A stretch of DNA of 64,000 nucleotides. It comes from Sphingopyxis sp. (GTDB taxonomy: Bacteria > Pseudomonadota > Alphaproteobacteria > Sphingomonadales > Sphingomonadaceae). A program made the position numbers and the translations under genes. This document shows positions 9,621 through 18,642 of this stretch, piece by piece. Numbering within the stretch: the first letter of the stretch is position 1; each line of letters begins with the position of its first letter. The stretch is from NCBI RefSeq assembly GCF_016463645.1, contig NZ_JAEMQX010000006.1, positions 1 to 64,000 on the forward strand, given 5' to 3'. Below the pieces are notes generated by a model. The model had not been told where the DNA came from and ran no database searches. It worked only from the letters and a program-made list of their open reading frames with translations.

Positions 9621-10784
9621 TCAAACCTCCCGTCCGAGCCAACGCGCGAGCACCTCGTCTGTGTCCTGTCCGACGCCGAGCGGGGCAGGTCGGCGGACGC
9701 TGCCGGGGGTGGCCGACAGCTTCGGGAAGACGCCCTGCATCGTGACCTCGCCGAACTCCGCGTCGGTGACCGTCACCAGCGCTTCGCGCGCCGCGAAATG
9801 CGGGTCGGCGAGCATGTCCTCGGCATCGTACACGCGGCCCGCGGGCACGCCGGCCTCGACCATCTTCGCCTCGAGTTCGTCGATCGTCAGCGTCGCGGTC
9901 CACTCCCCGATCAACGCGTCCAGCTCCTCCTGCCGCGCACCGCGCGCGCGGTGCGTCGCGTAGCGTTCATCGCCCGCGAGTTCAGGCCGGCCCATCGCGG
10001 CGGCGAGCCGTGCGAAGACCCCGTCCTGGTTGGCGCCGATCAGATATTCGCCGTCCTTGCACGGATAGACGTTCGAGGGCGCGATCGCGGGGAGAGTGGA
10101 GCCGGTTCGGCGGCGCTTGGTGCCGCTCGCCGAATAGTCCGACACGGTCGATTCCATTACCTGGAGCACCGCTTCATAGAGCGCGGAATCGACGATCTGG
10201 CCTTCGCCGGTCTTGCTGCGATGATGGAGCGCGGCGAGTGCGCCCATGCACCCGTATGTGGCGGCGAGCGTGTCGCCGATCGACACGCCCATGCGCGCGG
10301 GCGGCAGGTCGGGATAGCCGACGATGCCGCGCCAGCCGCCCATCGCTTCACCAATGCCGCCGAAACCGGCGCGCGCCGAATAGGGACCGGTCTGGCCGTA
10401 ACCCGACACACGCACGACGATCAGCCCGGGATTGGATTTGCGCAGCTCGGCGGGGTCGAGGTTCCATTTCTCGAGCGTCCCGGGGCGGAAATTCTCGATC
10501 AGTATGTCGGCCTTGGCGATCAGTTCGCGTGCGAGGGCTTGCCCCTCTTCGCTGCGCAGGTCGACCGCGACCGAATATTTGTTGCGCGCGATCACGCGCC
10601 ACCAGCTTGGGCGGTCGCCCTGACCCCAGTTGCGCATCTGGTCGCCGGTCACAGGCGGTTCGAGCTTGACGATCTCGGCGCCCATGTCGCCGAGGAGCTG
10701 GCCGCAGAAGGGGCCGGCGATGAGCTGCCCCATCTCGACCACCCGGATGCCTTCCAGCGCGCCCCCGCTGCCCGTCTCGCTCAT
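9621..10784 (-). CDS. CaiB/BaiF family CoA-transferase
   Basis: LEGIRVVEMGQLIAGPFCGQLLGDMGAEIVKLEPP; start trimmed to MSETGSGG. Confidence 0.93.
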   Translation of the reverse strand: MSETGSGGALEGIRVVEMGQLIAGPFCGQLLGDMGAEIVKLEPPVTGDQMRNWGQGDRPSWWRVIARNKYSVAVDLRSEEGQALARELIAKADILIENFRPGTLEKWNLDPAELRKSNPGLIVVRVSGYGQTGPYSARAGFGGIGEAMGGWRGIVGYPDLPPARMGVSIGDTLAATYGCMGALAALHHRSKTGEGQIVDSALYEAVLQVMESTVSDYSASGTKRRRTGSTLPAIAPSNVYPCKDGEYLIGANQDGVFARLAAAMGRPELAGDERYATHRARGARQEELDALIGEWTATLTIDELEAKMVEAGVPAGRVYDAEDMLADPHFAAREALVTVTDAEFGEVTMQGVFPKLSATPGSVRRPAPLGVGQDTDEVLARWLGREV

Positions 10785-10842
10785 ATCGTTCCTTTCGCGG
10801 CCGACTCTGATAAGACGGCCTGCTACGCCCATGGCCTTTGTA

Positions 10843-10860
10843 TACTTAGAATGCTATGTA
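10843..10860. promoter_or_regulatory. candidate operator site C (TACTTAG-AATG-CTATGTA)
   Basis: 18-bp palindrome with one arm mismatch, in divergent CoA-transferase/HMG-CoA lyase region. Confidence 0.65.
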
Positions 10861-10902
10861 ATTTTCAACCTGCTAAATGACTCGGGATAATCGGGGCGCA
10901 AG

Positions 10903-11805
10903 ATGTTGAAAAACCATGCTGTGGAACTGGTCGAGGTCGGTCCGCGTGACGGGCTACAGAATGAGGTGGCGATCATATCGACCGCCGACAAGCTCGCGCT
11001 GGTCCGCCGCGCGATCGATTATGGCGTACGCCGGATCGAGGTGACGAGCTTCGTCAATCCGAAGAAGGTGCCGCAACTCGCCGACGCCGAAGAACTTGTC
11101 GCGATGCTGCCCGACCGCGACGATCTGACATATATCGGCCTCGTGCTCAACCGGCGCGGTGCCGAGCGCGCGCTTGCGACCGGACGCATCGACGAACTCG
11201 GCGCGGTGTGCGTAACGAGCGACGGTTTCGGCGTTCGCAATCAAGGCCAGAGCTCTGACGAATCGCTCGCCGCAGCGATGGAGATCGTCGGGCTGGCGAA
11301 GGAAGCGGGGCGCAGCGGACAGATCACCATCGCCACCGCTTTCGGCTGTCCGTTCGAGGGCCGGGTGGCGATCGAGCGCGTCGTCGAGATGGCGAAGCGT
11401 GCGGCCGAGGCGCGTCCGCGCGAGATTGCGCTTGCCGATACGATCGGCGTCGGCGTGCCGGCGCAGGTGTCGGAGATGGTCGGGCGGATACGCGAGGCGG
11501 TCGGCGATCTGCCCGTGCGTGTCCATTTCCACAATACGCGGGGCACCGGCATCGCCAATGTCTGGGCGGCGGTGGAGGAAGGCGCGGCGACGGTCGACGC
11601 ATCGCTCGGGGGGCTCGGCGGCTGCCCCTTCGCGCCCGGAGCGGCAGGCAATGTCGCGACTGAAGACGTCGTCTATATGCTCGAACGCAGCGGGGTCGTC
11701 ATGGATATGGACTTTCCGAAGATGGTCGAAGCAGCAGGCTGGCTGACGGGCGTGATGGGGCGTCCCTTGCCCGCGATGGTCAGCAAGGCGCCCGCCTTCC
11801 CCTAA
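10903..11805 (+). CDS. hydroxymethylglutaryl-CoA lyase family protein
   Basis: VELVEVGPRDGLQNE; GGLGGCPFAPGAAGNVATED. Confidence 0.93.
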   Translation: MLKNHAVELVEVGPRDGLQNEVAIISTADKLALVRRAIDYGVRRIEVTSFVNPKKVPQLADAEELVAMLPDRDDLTYIGLVLNRRGAERALATGRIDELGAVCVTSDGFGVRNQGQSSDESLAAAMEIVGLAKEAGRSGQITIATAFGCPFEGRVAIERVVEMAKRAAEARPREIALADTIGVGVPAQVSEMVGRIREAVGDLPVRVHFHNTRGTGIANVWAAVEEGAATVDASLGGLGGCPFAPGAAGNVATEDVVYMLERSGVVMDMDFPKMVEAAGWLTGVMGRPLPAMVSKAPAFP

Positions 11806-12713
11806 AAGGTCGCGAGCAGCGCCATCACGACGCCCCCGACGACGAGCAACAGGCCGAAAATCTCGTGCCAGCGGACCGGTTCGCGCAGGTAGAAGTGGGC
11901 GAACCCGATCGTGAAGACGACCTCGACCTGCCCGACGATCCGCACCAGCGCCGCAGGCGCCGCGGCAAAGCCGATGTACCAGCAGGCCGAACCGAGCGCC
12001 GACAGCAAGCCGACCTGGCTCGAATTGCGCCACGTGCGGAACACCGCGCGCAGCGTGTCGCGGTCGCGCAGCGCGACCCATAGCATGTGCAGCCCGGTCT
12101 GGATCGCCATCACGACGACGAGCGTGACGAGCGCCGATCCGATCAGGTCGACATTTTCGAGCTCGGCGGTGGCGAGCTTCACCGCGATCGCCGCGAGCGC
12201 GAACATCGACCCCGCGCCGAGGCCGCAGAGCGCCGCGGGCTGGCCGAGCGCGCGCCAGATCTCGCGCTTCGAAACACCGCGTCCTGCAAGTGCGAGCACC
12301 AGCACCCCCGCGACGCCCGCGACGATCCCGATCCATGCGAGCAACGGCAGCCGCTCGCCGAGAAAAATCGCGGTGACGAGCGCCGCCTGCACCGCCTCGG
12401 TCTTCGAAAAGGCGGTGCCGACGACGAAACCGCGATGGCCGAACGCCATGATCAGCAGGATCGTGCCGGCCATCTGGGTGATCGCGCCCGCGAGGGCGAA
12501 GCCCGCGAAAGCGGCCCCGAACGCGGGGACCGCCTCGTGCCGGATCGCCAGCCAGATGGCAGCGAAGGCGAGGGCGAACGGAAGGCCGTAAAGATAACGG
12601 ACGAGACCCGCGCCGCTGACGCTGAGTTCGGCGCGCAGGCGCTGTTGCAGCGCGGTGCGCCACGCCTGGAACAGGCCGCCGAACAGCGATGCGGGAAGCC
12701 AGATCGGGTTCAT
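11802..12713 (-). CDS. DMT (EamA-type) transporter
   Basis: MNPIWLPASLFGGLFQAWRTALQQRL, approximately ten hydrophobic segments. Confidence 0.8.
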   Translation of the reverse strand: MNPIWLPASLFGGLFQAWRTALQQRLRAELSVSGAGLVRYLYGLPFALAFAAIWLAIRHEAVPAFGAAFAGFALAGAITQMAGTILLIMAFGHRGFVVGTAFSKTEAVQAALVTAIFLGERLPLLAWIGIVAGVAGVLVLALAGRGVSKREIWRALGQPAALCGLGAGSMFALAAIAVKLATAELENVDLIGSALVTLVVVMAIQTGLHMLWVALRDRDTLRAVFRTWRNSSQVGLLSALGSACWYIGFAAAPAALVRIVGQVEVVFTIGFAHFYLREPVRWHEIFGLLLVVGGVVMALLATF

Positions 12714-12778
12714 GCCGCCGACCGGACCGGTGCTGCGATATCGACTCGTCTTCTCCCGTTCATTCTGCCCCCATGCAA

Positions 12779-12796
12779 TACTTTGATTACTAAGTA
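12779..12796. promoter_or_regulatory. candidate operator site D (TACTTTG-ATTA-CTAAGTA)
   Basis: 18-bp palindrome with one arm mismatch, in divergent DMT/acyl-CoA dehydrogenase region. Confidence 0.65.
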
Positions 12797-12937
12797 TATG
12801 GGCGTTGCACCGGCGCCGCGCCCCACCTGCCACGCCAATCAGCTAGACCCGCGACGCGGCAGGTTGCAGGAAGGGCGCGGGAGAGCAAATGACGCAAATA
12901 TACGCAAAGTCGCGGCCTGCCGGGCGGGGGATCTGAC

Positions 12938-13951
12938 ATGGCCGAACTTGACCTGCCGCTGGGCGAAGCACAACAGATGCTGCAGGACAGCGTCCAGCGT
13001 TTCCTTGCCGATAACGAGCGCCCCGGCTGGCGCGACCTGTGCGAAACGCTTGGCCTCGCCGGCATCGCGCTGCCCGAAAGCGTCGGCGGTTTCGGCGGCG
13101 GCATGATCGACATTGCGGTGGTGATGGCCGAGCTGGGCCCGGCGCTCGCGGGTGCCGACTGGCTTTCGCATGTCGCGGCGACGGCACTCCTTGCGCGCGT
13201 TGCACCCGATCATCCCGCGCTCGCCGATCTGGCAGCAGGCAGCCGGCGGATCGCGATCGTCTGTAGGGCTTCGACGGCGGCGATGCCGGCCGTCGACGAT
13301 GGGCTGGTTCGCGGCAGTGCGGCGCTGGTCGCGGGCGCGGCGGAGGCCGACCTGCTCCTGATCGCGAGCGACGAGGCGTTGCTGTTCGTCGCCGCCGACG
13401 GCGACAAGATCGAACAGCGGCATCGGATCATGCATGACGGCAGCGTTTCGGCCGACCTTGCCTTCACGCTCAAGCCCGGCGATGCCGCGATGCTCGCGAA
13501 CGGCGATGACGCGCGCGCATGGGCCGAGCAGGCGAACGACCTGATCCTTGCCGGACGCTGCGCCGAGGCGGTGGGGTTGATGCAGCGGATGATCGCGGAC
13601 AGCATCGACTATCTCGGTCAGCGCACGCAGTTCGGCAGCCCGATCGGGCGCTTCCAGTCGTTGCGCCACCGCGCGGCCGACATGAAGCTTGCGGCGATGA
13701 AGGCGGCGGCGCTCACCGAGGTGGCAATCCTCGCGGTCGATCAGGGGCGCGCCGACCGCGCGCAGGCGGTCAGCGCGGCGTGTATCGAGGTCGGCGACGC
13801 GGTGCGCACGGTCGGCGAAAGCGCGGTGCAGATCCACGGCGCGATGGGATTGACCGAGGAGCTCAGCCTTGGCGGTCATTTCAAGCGCGCGCTCGCGATC
13901 GCCGCGGCGTTCGGGCCGCGCGCCGGTCATCTCGCGCGGTTTGCGGTCTGA
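12938..13951 (+). CDS. acyl-CoA dehydrogenase family protein
   Basis: YLGQRTQFGSPIGRFQSLRHRAADM; VQIHGAMGLTEE. Confidence 0.9.
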   Translation: MAELDLPLGEAQQMLQDSVQRFLADNERPGWRDLCETLGLAGIALPESVGGFGGGMIDIAVVMAELGPALAGADWLSHVAATALLARVAPDHPALADLAAGSRRIAIVCRASTAAMPAVDDGLVRGSAALVAGAAEADLLLIASDEALLFVAADGDKIEQRHRIMHDGSVSADLAFTLKPGDAAMLANGDDARAWAEQANDLILAGRCAEAVGLMQRMIADSIDYLGQRTQFGSPIGRFQSLRHRAADMKLAAMKAAALTEVAILAVDQGRADRAQAVSAACIEVGDAVRTVGESAVQIHGAMGLTEELSLGGHFKRALAIAAAFGPRAGHLARFAV

Positions 13952-13971
13952 CGTCCGGCCAACCATGAATG

Positions 13972-14047
13972 GTCATCCCGGCGAAGGTCGGGATCTCATC
14001 CTTGCGTCGGGCCGCCACGGTGAGATCCCGGCCTCCGCCGGGATGAC
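13972..14047. repeat. REP-like imperfect inverted repeat between convergent genes
   Basis: GTCATCCCGGCGAAGGTCGGGATCTCA ... TGAGATCCCGGCCTCCGCCGGGATGAC, 27-bp arms with 2 mismatches. Confidence 0.8.
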
Positions 14048-14086
14048 GATCCGGATAGGGGGCGTTTCAGCCAACCCCCATCAGCC

Positions 14087-15217
14087 CTATCCCAGCATCG
14101 TCCGCGCGATCAGGTCGCGCTGGATCTCGTTCGACCCGGCATAGATCGTCGCCGCGCGGTCGTTAAGGTAGCGGGGCACCGCGACGGCGAGGTCGGCGGG
14201 GGTCTGGCCGTCGGCGTCGGCCCAGGCGGCATGGCCCGCGGCCTCGCACGCCAGCGTGTCGATGCGCTGCGCGGCCTCGGTCCCGAGAATCTTGAGCGCC
14301 GAGGCGTAAAGCGCCGGGCTGTCGCCGACGCCGCGCATCGCCTTCAGCTCGAGCGCCTGCAGCGCCTTCAGCGTCACCGCCTCGCGGTCGAGCTGCGCGC
14401 GCAGGACCGGATCGACGTCACCCCGGGCGCGCAGCCGCTCCAGCCGCCCAATCAGTCCCGGCGCATATTTGCCGCCGCGCTCGAAGGTCAGAAGATGCTT
14501 TGCGACCGACCAGCCTTCATTCTCGCCGCCGAGCCGGTTCGCCCGCGGCACGCGGACGTCGTCGAAGAAGACCTGGTTGAACTCATGATCGCCCGCAAGT
14601 GTGCGGATTGGCTCTATCGTGATGCCCGGCGTAGCCATGTCGAGCAGCAGAAAGCTGATCCCTGCCTGCGGCTTGCCTTCGTTCGACGTGCGCACCAGCG
14701 CGAACATGCGGTTCGCGAAATGCGCGTGCGTCGTCCAGATCTTCGACCCGTTCAGGACATAGTCCGCACCGTCGGGCACCGCGCGCAATTGCAGCGCCGC
14801 GAGATCCGAGCCCGCGCCGGGCTCCGAAAAGCCCTGACACCAGTAATCCTCGCCCGACAGGATGCGCGGCAGATAATAAGCGCGCTGTTCGGGGCTGCCA
14901 TAATGCATGATCACCGGCGCGACCATCTTCAGCCCCATCGGCGCGAGATTCGGTGCCCCGGCCGCGGCGCATTCGGCGGCGAAGATATAGCGCTCGATCT
15001 CGCTCCAGCCCGGGCCGCCATATTCGGCAGGCCAGTCGGGCGCCGCCCAGCCTTTGGCATGGAGGATGTGCTGCCACGGCAACGAAATGGCGGGGTCGAT
15101 GAAGACGCTCGTCGCGCGCGCTGCGCCGCGACGGATGTCGCCCGGCAGATGCGCGGCGAGAAAGGCGCGAACCTCTTCGCGAAAGGCCGCAAGGGCCGGG
15201 TCGTTCAGCATGTCCAT
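14087..15217 (-). CDS. acyl-CoA dehydrogenase family protein
   Basis: MDMLNDPALAAFREEVRAFLAAHLP; QGFSEPGAGSDLA; IYAGSNEIQRDLIARTMLG. Confidence 0.92.
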   Translation of the reverse strand: MDMLNDPALAAFREEVRAFLAAHLPGDIRRGAARATSVFIDPAISLPWQHILHAKGWAAPDWPAEYGGPGWSEIERYIFAAECAAAGAPNLAPMGLKMVAPVIMHYGSPEQRAYYLPRILSGEDYWCQGFSEPGAGSDLAALQLRAVPDGADYVLNGSKIWTTHAHFANRMFALVRTSNEGKPQAGISFLLLDMATPGITIEPIRTLAGDHEFNQVFFDDVRVPRANRLGGENEGWSVAKHLLTFERGGKYAPGLIGRLERLRARGDVDPVLRAQLDREAVTLKALQALELKAMRGVGDSPALYASALKILGTEAAQRIDTLACEAAGHAAWADADGQTPADLAVAVPRYLNDRAATIYAGSNEIQRDLIARTMLG

Positions 15218-15266
15218 GACGCCGGTTTGTAGGTCGCGGCGGGGCCGGGCCAAGCTGGCACCTGCA

Positions 15267-16016
15267 TCAGGCGGCGCGCGCACCGACGAAGCCGAGCCCT
15301 GCGGCGATCTGGATCGACTGCGCGCGCCCCGTCGCGCCGAGCTTCGCCGCGGCGTTGCGGAGGTGGAAGCGCACCGTCGATACCGACAGCGACAGGATGA
15401 TGCCAATCTCGCCGTCGGTCTTTCCCGCCGCCGCCCAGCGCAGGCACTGGACCTCGCGCCGCGTCAGCGTTTGCGGCACCGTGGCGTTGCGCGGGCGCCC
15501 GCGCGCCTCGTTGTGCGTCGCGATCAGCTTGACCGCGAGATTGTGGAGGTTGCCGGCGTGTTCGGCGAAGATGGCCTCGACCCCCACCGGCTCGCGCGAA
15601 CACCAGAAGACCGCGCCGACGAGCCCGCGCGGGAGGTGCACCGGCGCGATGATCGCCTCGCCGAAATTGGGCGTGTTCTTCGCCTGCGAGCAGTCGACCT
15701 CGTCGAGCAGGTGCGTCGAGCGCCACATGCCGAGATGCCCATCGCTGTAATAGAAGGGTTCGGCGACAAGCCGCGCGGCAGTCAGGAAGGTGAGCTGCAG
15801 CGCCAGCTTGCGGTCGCGCCAATAGGCATAGCTCGGATCGACCCAGTGAAAGCTGGTTTCGGCATAGGGGCGGCCTTCCTCGTCGCTCATCGGTTCGGGG
15901 TCGCCAAGGTCGGCCTGCGCTGCGACATAGGGCAGGCCGATCGCGTCGCCGGCGGCCTGCACCGCTGCGATCAGCGCGGGCATTTCTGCCCAGCATTCGG
16001 CCCTCTGATCGGTCAC
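15267..16016 (-). CDS. LuxR family transcriptional regulator (possible autoinducer-binding-type N-terminus)
   Basis: C-terminal LTRREVQCLRWAAAGKTDGEIGIILSLSVSTVRFHLRNAAAKLGA; ~170-aa N-terminal domain. Confidence 0.85.
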   Translation of the reverse strand: MTDQRAECWAEMPALIAAVQAAGDAIGLPYVAAQADLGDPEPMSDEEGRPYAETSFHWVDPSYAYWRDRKLALQLTFLTAARLVAEPFYYSDGHLGMWRSTHLLDEVDCSQAKNTPNFGEAIIAPVHLPRGLVGAVFWCSREPVGVEAIFAEHAGNLHNLAVKLIATHNEARGRPRNATVPQTLTRREVQCLRWAAAGKTDGEIGIILSLSVSTVRFHLRNAAAKLGATGRAQSIQIAAGLGFVGARAA

Positions 16017-16036
16017 GCGCTCTTCCCTCCGCTATC

Positions 16037-16052
16037 CTGACACAGGTGTCAG
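16037..16052. promoter_or_regulatory. lux-box-like perfect palindrome CTGACAC-AG-GTGTCAG
   Basis: CTG-N10-CAG palindrome in divergent luxR-type/TBDR intergenic region. Confidence 0.65.
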
Positions 16053-16152
16053 CTTGTTCGTCCGGCCGCAATCCTTTGTTCTGTCACGGTCCGGTTTCGC
16101 ACGACGCTCGCACAAAGACGAGCCCGGCGACAAGCCGTTTGAGGGAGGATGA

Positions 16153-18627
16153 GTGATGAAGGCAATGCGTATTTTCCTGGGAGCGGGTTCCGCAATGGGT
16201 CTCGCTCTGGCGGCGCCGGCGTTCGCCGCCGAGGAAGCGCCGGCCGACACCGCCGCATCGGAAGGCGACATCATCGTCACTGCGCAGCGCCGCGCGGAGT
16301 CAATGAACGACGTCGGCATGGCAATCCAGGCGGTCGACGGCGCAACGCTCGAAAATCTGCGCGTTACCGACATGCGCGACCTGACTGCGGTCGCGCCGAG
16401 CTTCACCGTCTCGCAAAGCTATCAGGGCGTGCCGACCTATACGCTGCGCGGGATCGGCTTCAACACGATCAACCTCTCGGCGACCTCCACCGTCGGCACC
16501 TATGTCGACGAGGTCGCCTATGCCTATCCGATCATGAACACCGGCCCCGTCATGGATCTCGAGCGCGTCGAGGTTCTCAAGGGGCCGCAGGGCACGCTCT
16601 ATGGCCGCAACACGACCGCGGGTCTGATCAACTTCATCACCGCCAAGCCGACCGACAGCTTCGAGGGCAGCATCAAGGCCGATCTCGGCAATTATCAGAC
16701 CTACAACATCGGCGGCCATATCTCGGGCCCGCTCGGCGAAGGCGTCGCCGCGCGCATCGCCTTCCGCAGCGAAAATAGCGACAAGGGCTGGCAGATCAGC
16801 AATTCGCGTCCCGACGAGCGGCTCGGCGAGGTCGACAAGCTCGGCATCCGCGGCTCGCTGGCGATCGACCCCGGCGCCGGCACCAGCATCGACCTGTCGG
16901 TGACCTGGTGGCAGAACAAATCGGACACCGTGGCGGGGCAGGGGATCGGCTTCACGCCTGCGACCGATCCGGTCAGCGGCACCAGCAATTCGCGCTTCTT
17001 CAACGCGCCGGGCCTTGCCGACTATCTCGCCGCCAATTTCCCGACCAGGGCGAGCCAGGCAGACTGGGCGCCCGAAGCCGGCCGTTCGGCCGACGTCGGG
17101 CGCGGCGCCGGTCTGCCAGGCGGCCTTGCGGAGAATAATCGCTTCTGGGGCCTGAAGGCGCGGCTCGATCAGGACATCACCGACACGGTGAAATTCGTCA
17201 GCCTGACCAGCTATAATGATTTCCGGCGCAAGGCGCTATCCGACTGGAGCGGCGCCCCCTATGAAATCCTGCTGCAAAAGGCGGACGGCCGCATCAAGAG
17301 CTTTGCCCAGGAGATCCATTTCGAGGGCGAGACCGGCGCGGTGAACTGGCTCGTCGGCGGCTATTACGGCCACGACAAGATCGTCGACAGCAACCGCACG
17401 CTGCTCGGCGACAACGCCAACTCGCGCTTCATTCGCGCGGCGCCCTATCTCATCGTGCCGGGTATCAGCCTGCTGGACACGCCGTTCAACTCGGACGGCT
17501 ATACCGACGCCGATATGGCCACGGCGTTCCGCACCTATGAAGATATCGGCACGATGAACACGAAGACGTGGAGCATTTTCGGCAACGCCGATGCCGAACT
17601 GACGGAGCAACTGAAACTGACCGTCGGTCTGCGCTATACCGAGGACAAGCAGGACTATGTCGGCTGCTCGCGCGACTATAAGGGCAGCATGTTGCCCAAC
17701 GTCAACGTCGTGAACCGCTTCCTCTTTTCCGCGGGCGGTACGCTGCCGATCCCGGCGCCGATCACCGAGGGACAGTGCAATACATATGACGATGTCACCA
17801 ACAGCTTCGGTCCCGTCGTTTCGACGCTCGACGAGAATAATCTCGCGTGGCGCATCGCGCTCGACTGGTCGCCGAACGATGACACGCTCGTCTATGCGTC
17901 GGTGTCGCGCGGCTACAAATCGGGCACGTCGCCGGTCAACGCGGCCAGCAAGGCGCGCCAGAACGCGCCGGTGGTCCAGGAGAAGCTGACCGCCTATGAA
18001 CTGGGCGTAAAGGCGACGCTCGCCGATCGTCTGCTGCAGGCCAATTTCGCGGCCTTCTATTACGACTACAAGGACAAGCAGATCAGCACCTATTTCGCCG
18101 ATCCGATCTACACCGCGCTGTCGCGGCTCGACAATGTACCGAAGTCGAAGGCTTACGGGTTGGAAGGCGAGTTGACGCTGCGTCCGGTCCAGGGCGTCAC
18201 GATCGCGGCCAACGGTCTGTGGCTGAAGACGCGGGTGATCGACTATCTCGGCACCAATGCGGCCGGCCAGCCCGAGAATTTCGACGGCGCCGAATTCATC
18301 TATAGCCCGCGTTTCCAGGGCAGCGTCGTCGCCGCATATGATACGCCGGTCAGCGACACCCTCGATTTCAACGGTGCGCTCAGCCTGCGCTATCAGGGCA
18401 AGGCGAACACGATCTTCGAGGATGATCCGCTCTACAAGGTCGACTCCTACGTCGTCGTGAACGCCAGCCTGGGTCTGAAGTCGGAGGCCGGCTGGTCGGT
18501 ATCGCTCTGGGCGAAGAATCTCTTCGACAAATATTACTGGTCGGCGGTCGCCAGCAACGCGAATGTCGTCGTGCGCTTCGCCAACCAGCCGCGAACCTGG
18601 GGGCTCACGCTGGGTTACGACTTCTAG
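16153..18627 (+). CDS. TonB-dependent receptor
   Basis: Signal peptide, GDIIVTAQRRAESMNDVGMAIQAVDG, C-terminal WGLTLGYDF. Confidence 0.95.
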   Translation: MMKAMRIFLGAGSAMGLALAAPAFAAEEAPADTAASEGDIIVTAQRRAESMNDVGMAIQAVDGATLENLRVTDMRDLTAVAPSFTVSQSYQGVPTYTLRGIGFNTINLSATSTVGTYVDEVAYAYPIMNTGPVMDLERVEVLKGPQGTLYGRNTTAGLINFITAKPTDSFEGSIKADLGNYQTYNIGGHISGPLGEGVAARIAFRSENSDKGWQISNSRPDERLGEVDKLGIRGSLAIDPGAGTSIDLSVTWWQNKSDTVAGQGIGFTPATDPVSGTSNSRFFNAPGLADYLAANFPTRASQADWAPEAGRSADVGRGAGLPGGLAENNRFWGLKARLDQDITDTVKFVSLTSYNDFRRKALSDWSGAPYEILLQKADGRIKSFAQEIHFEGETGAVNWLVGGYYGHDKIVDSNRTLLGDNANSRFIRAAPYLIVPGISLLDTPFNSDGYTDADMATAFRTYEDIGTMNTKTWSIFGNADAELTEQLKLTVGLRYTEDKQDYVGCSRDYKGSMLPNVNVVNRFLFSAGGTLPIPAPITEGQCNTYDDVTNSFGPVVSTLDENNLAWRIALDWSPNDDTLVYASVSRGYKSGTSPVNAASKARQNAPVVQEKLTAYELGVKATLADRLLQANFAAFYYDYKDKQISTYFADPIYTALSRLDNVPKSKAYGLEGELTLRPVQGVTIAANGLWLKTRVIDYLGTNAAGQPENFDGAEFIYSPRFQGSVVAAYDTPVSDTLDFNGALSLRYQGKANTIFEDDPLYKVDSYVVVNASLGLKSEAGWSVSLWAKNLFDKYYWSAVASNANVVVRFANQPRTWGLTLGYDF

Positions 18628-18642
18628 CAGGAGCGGATTACG

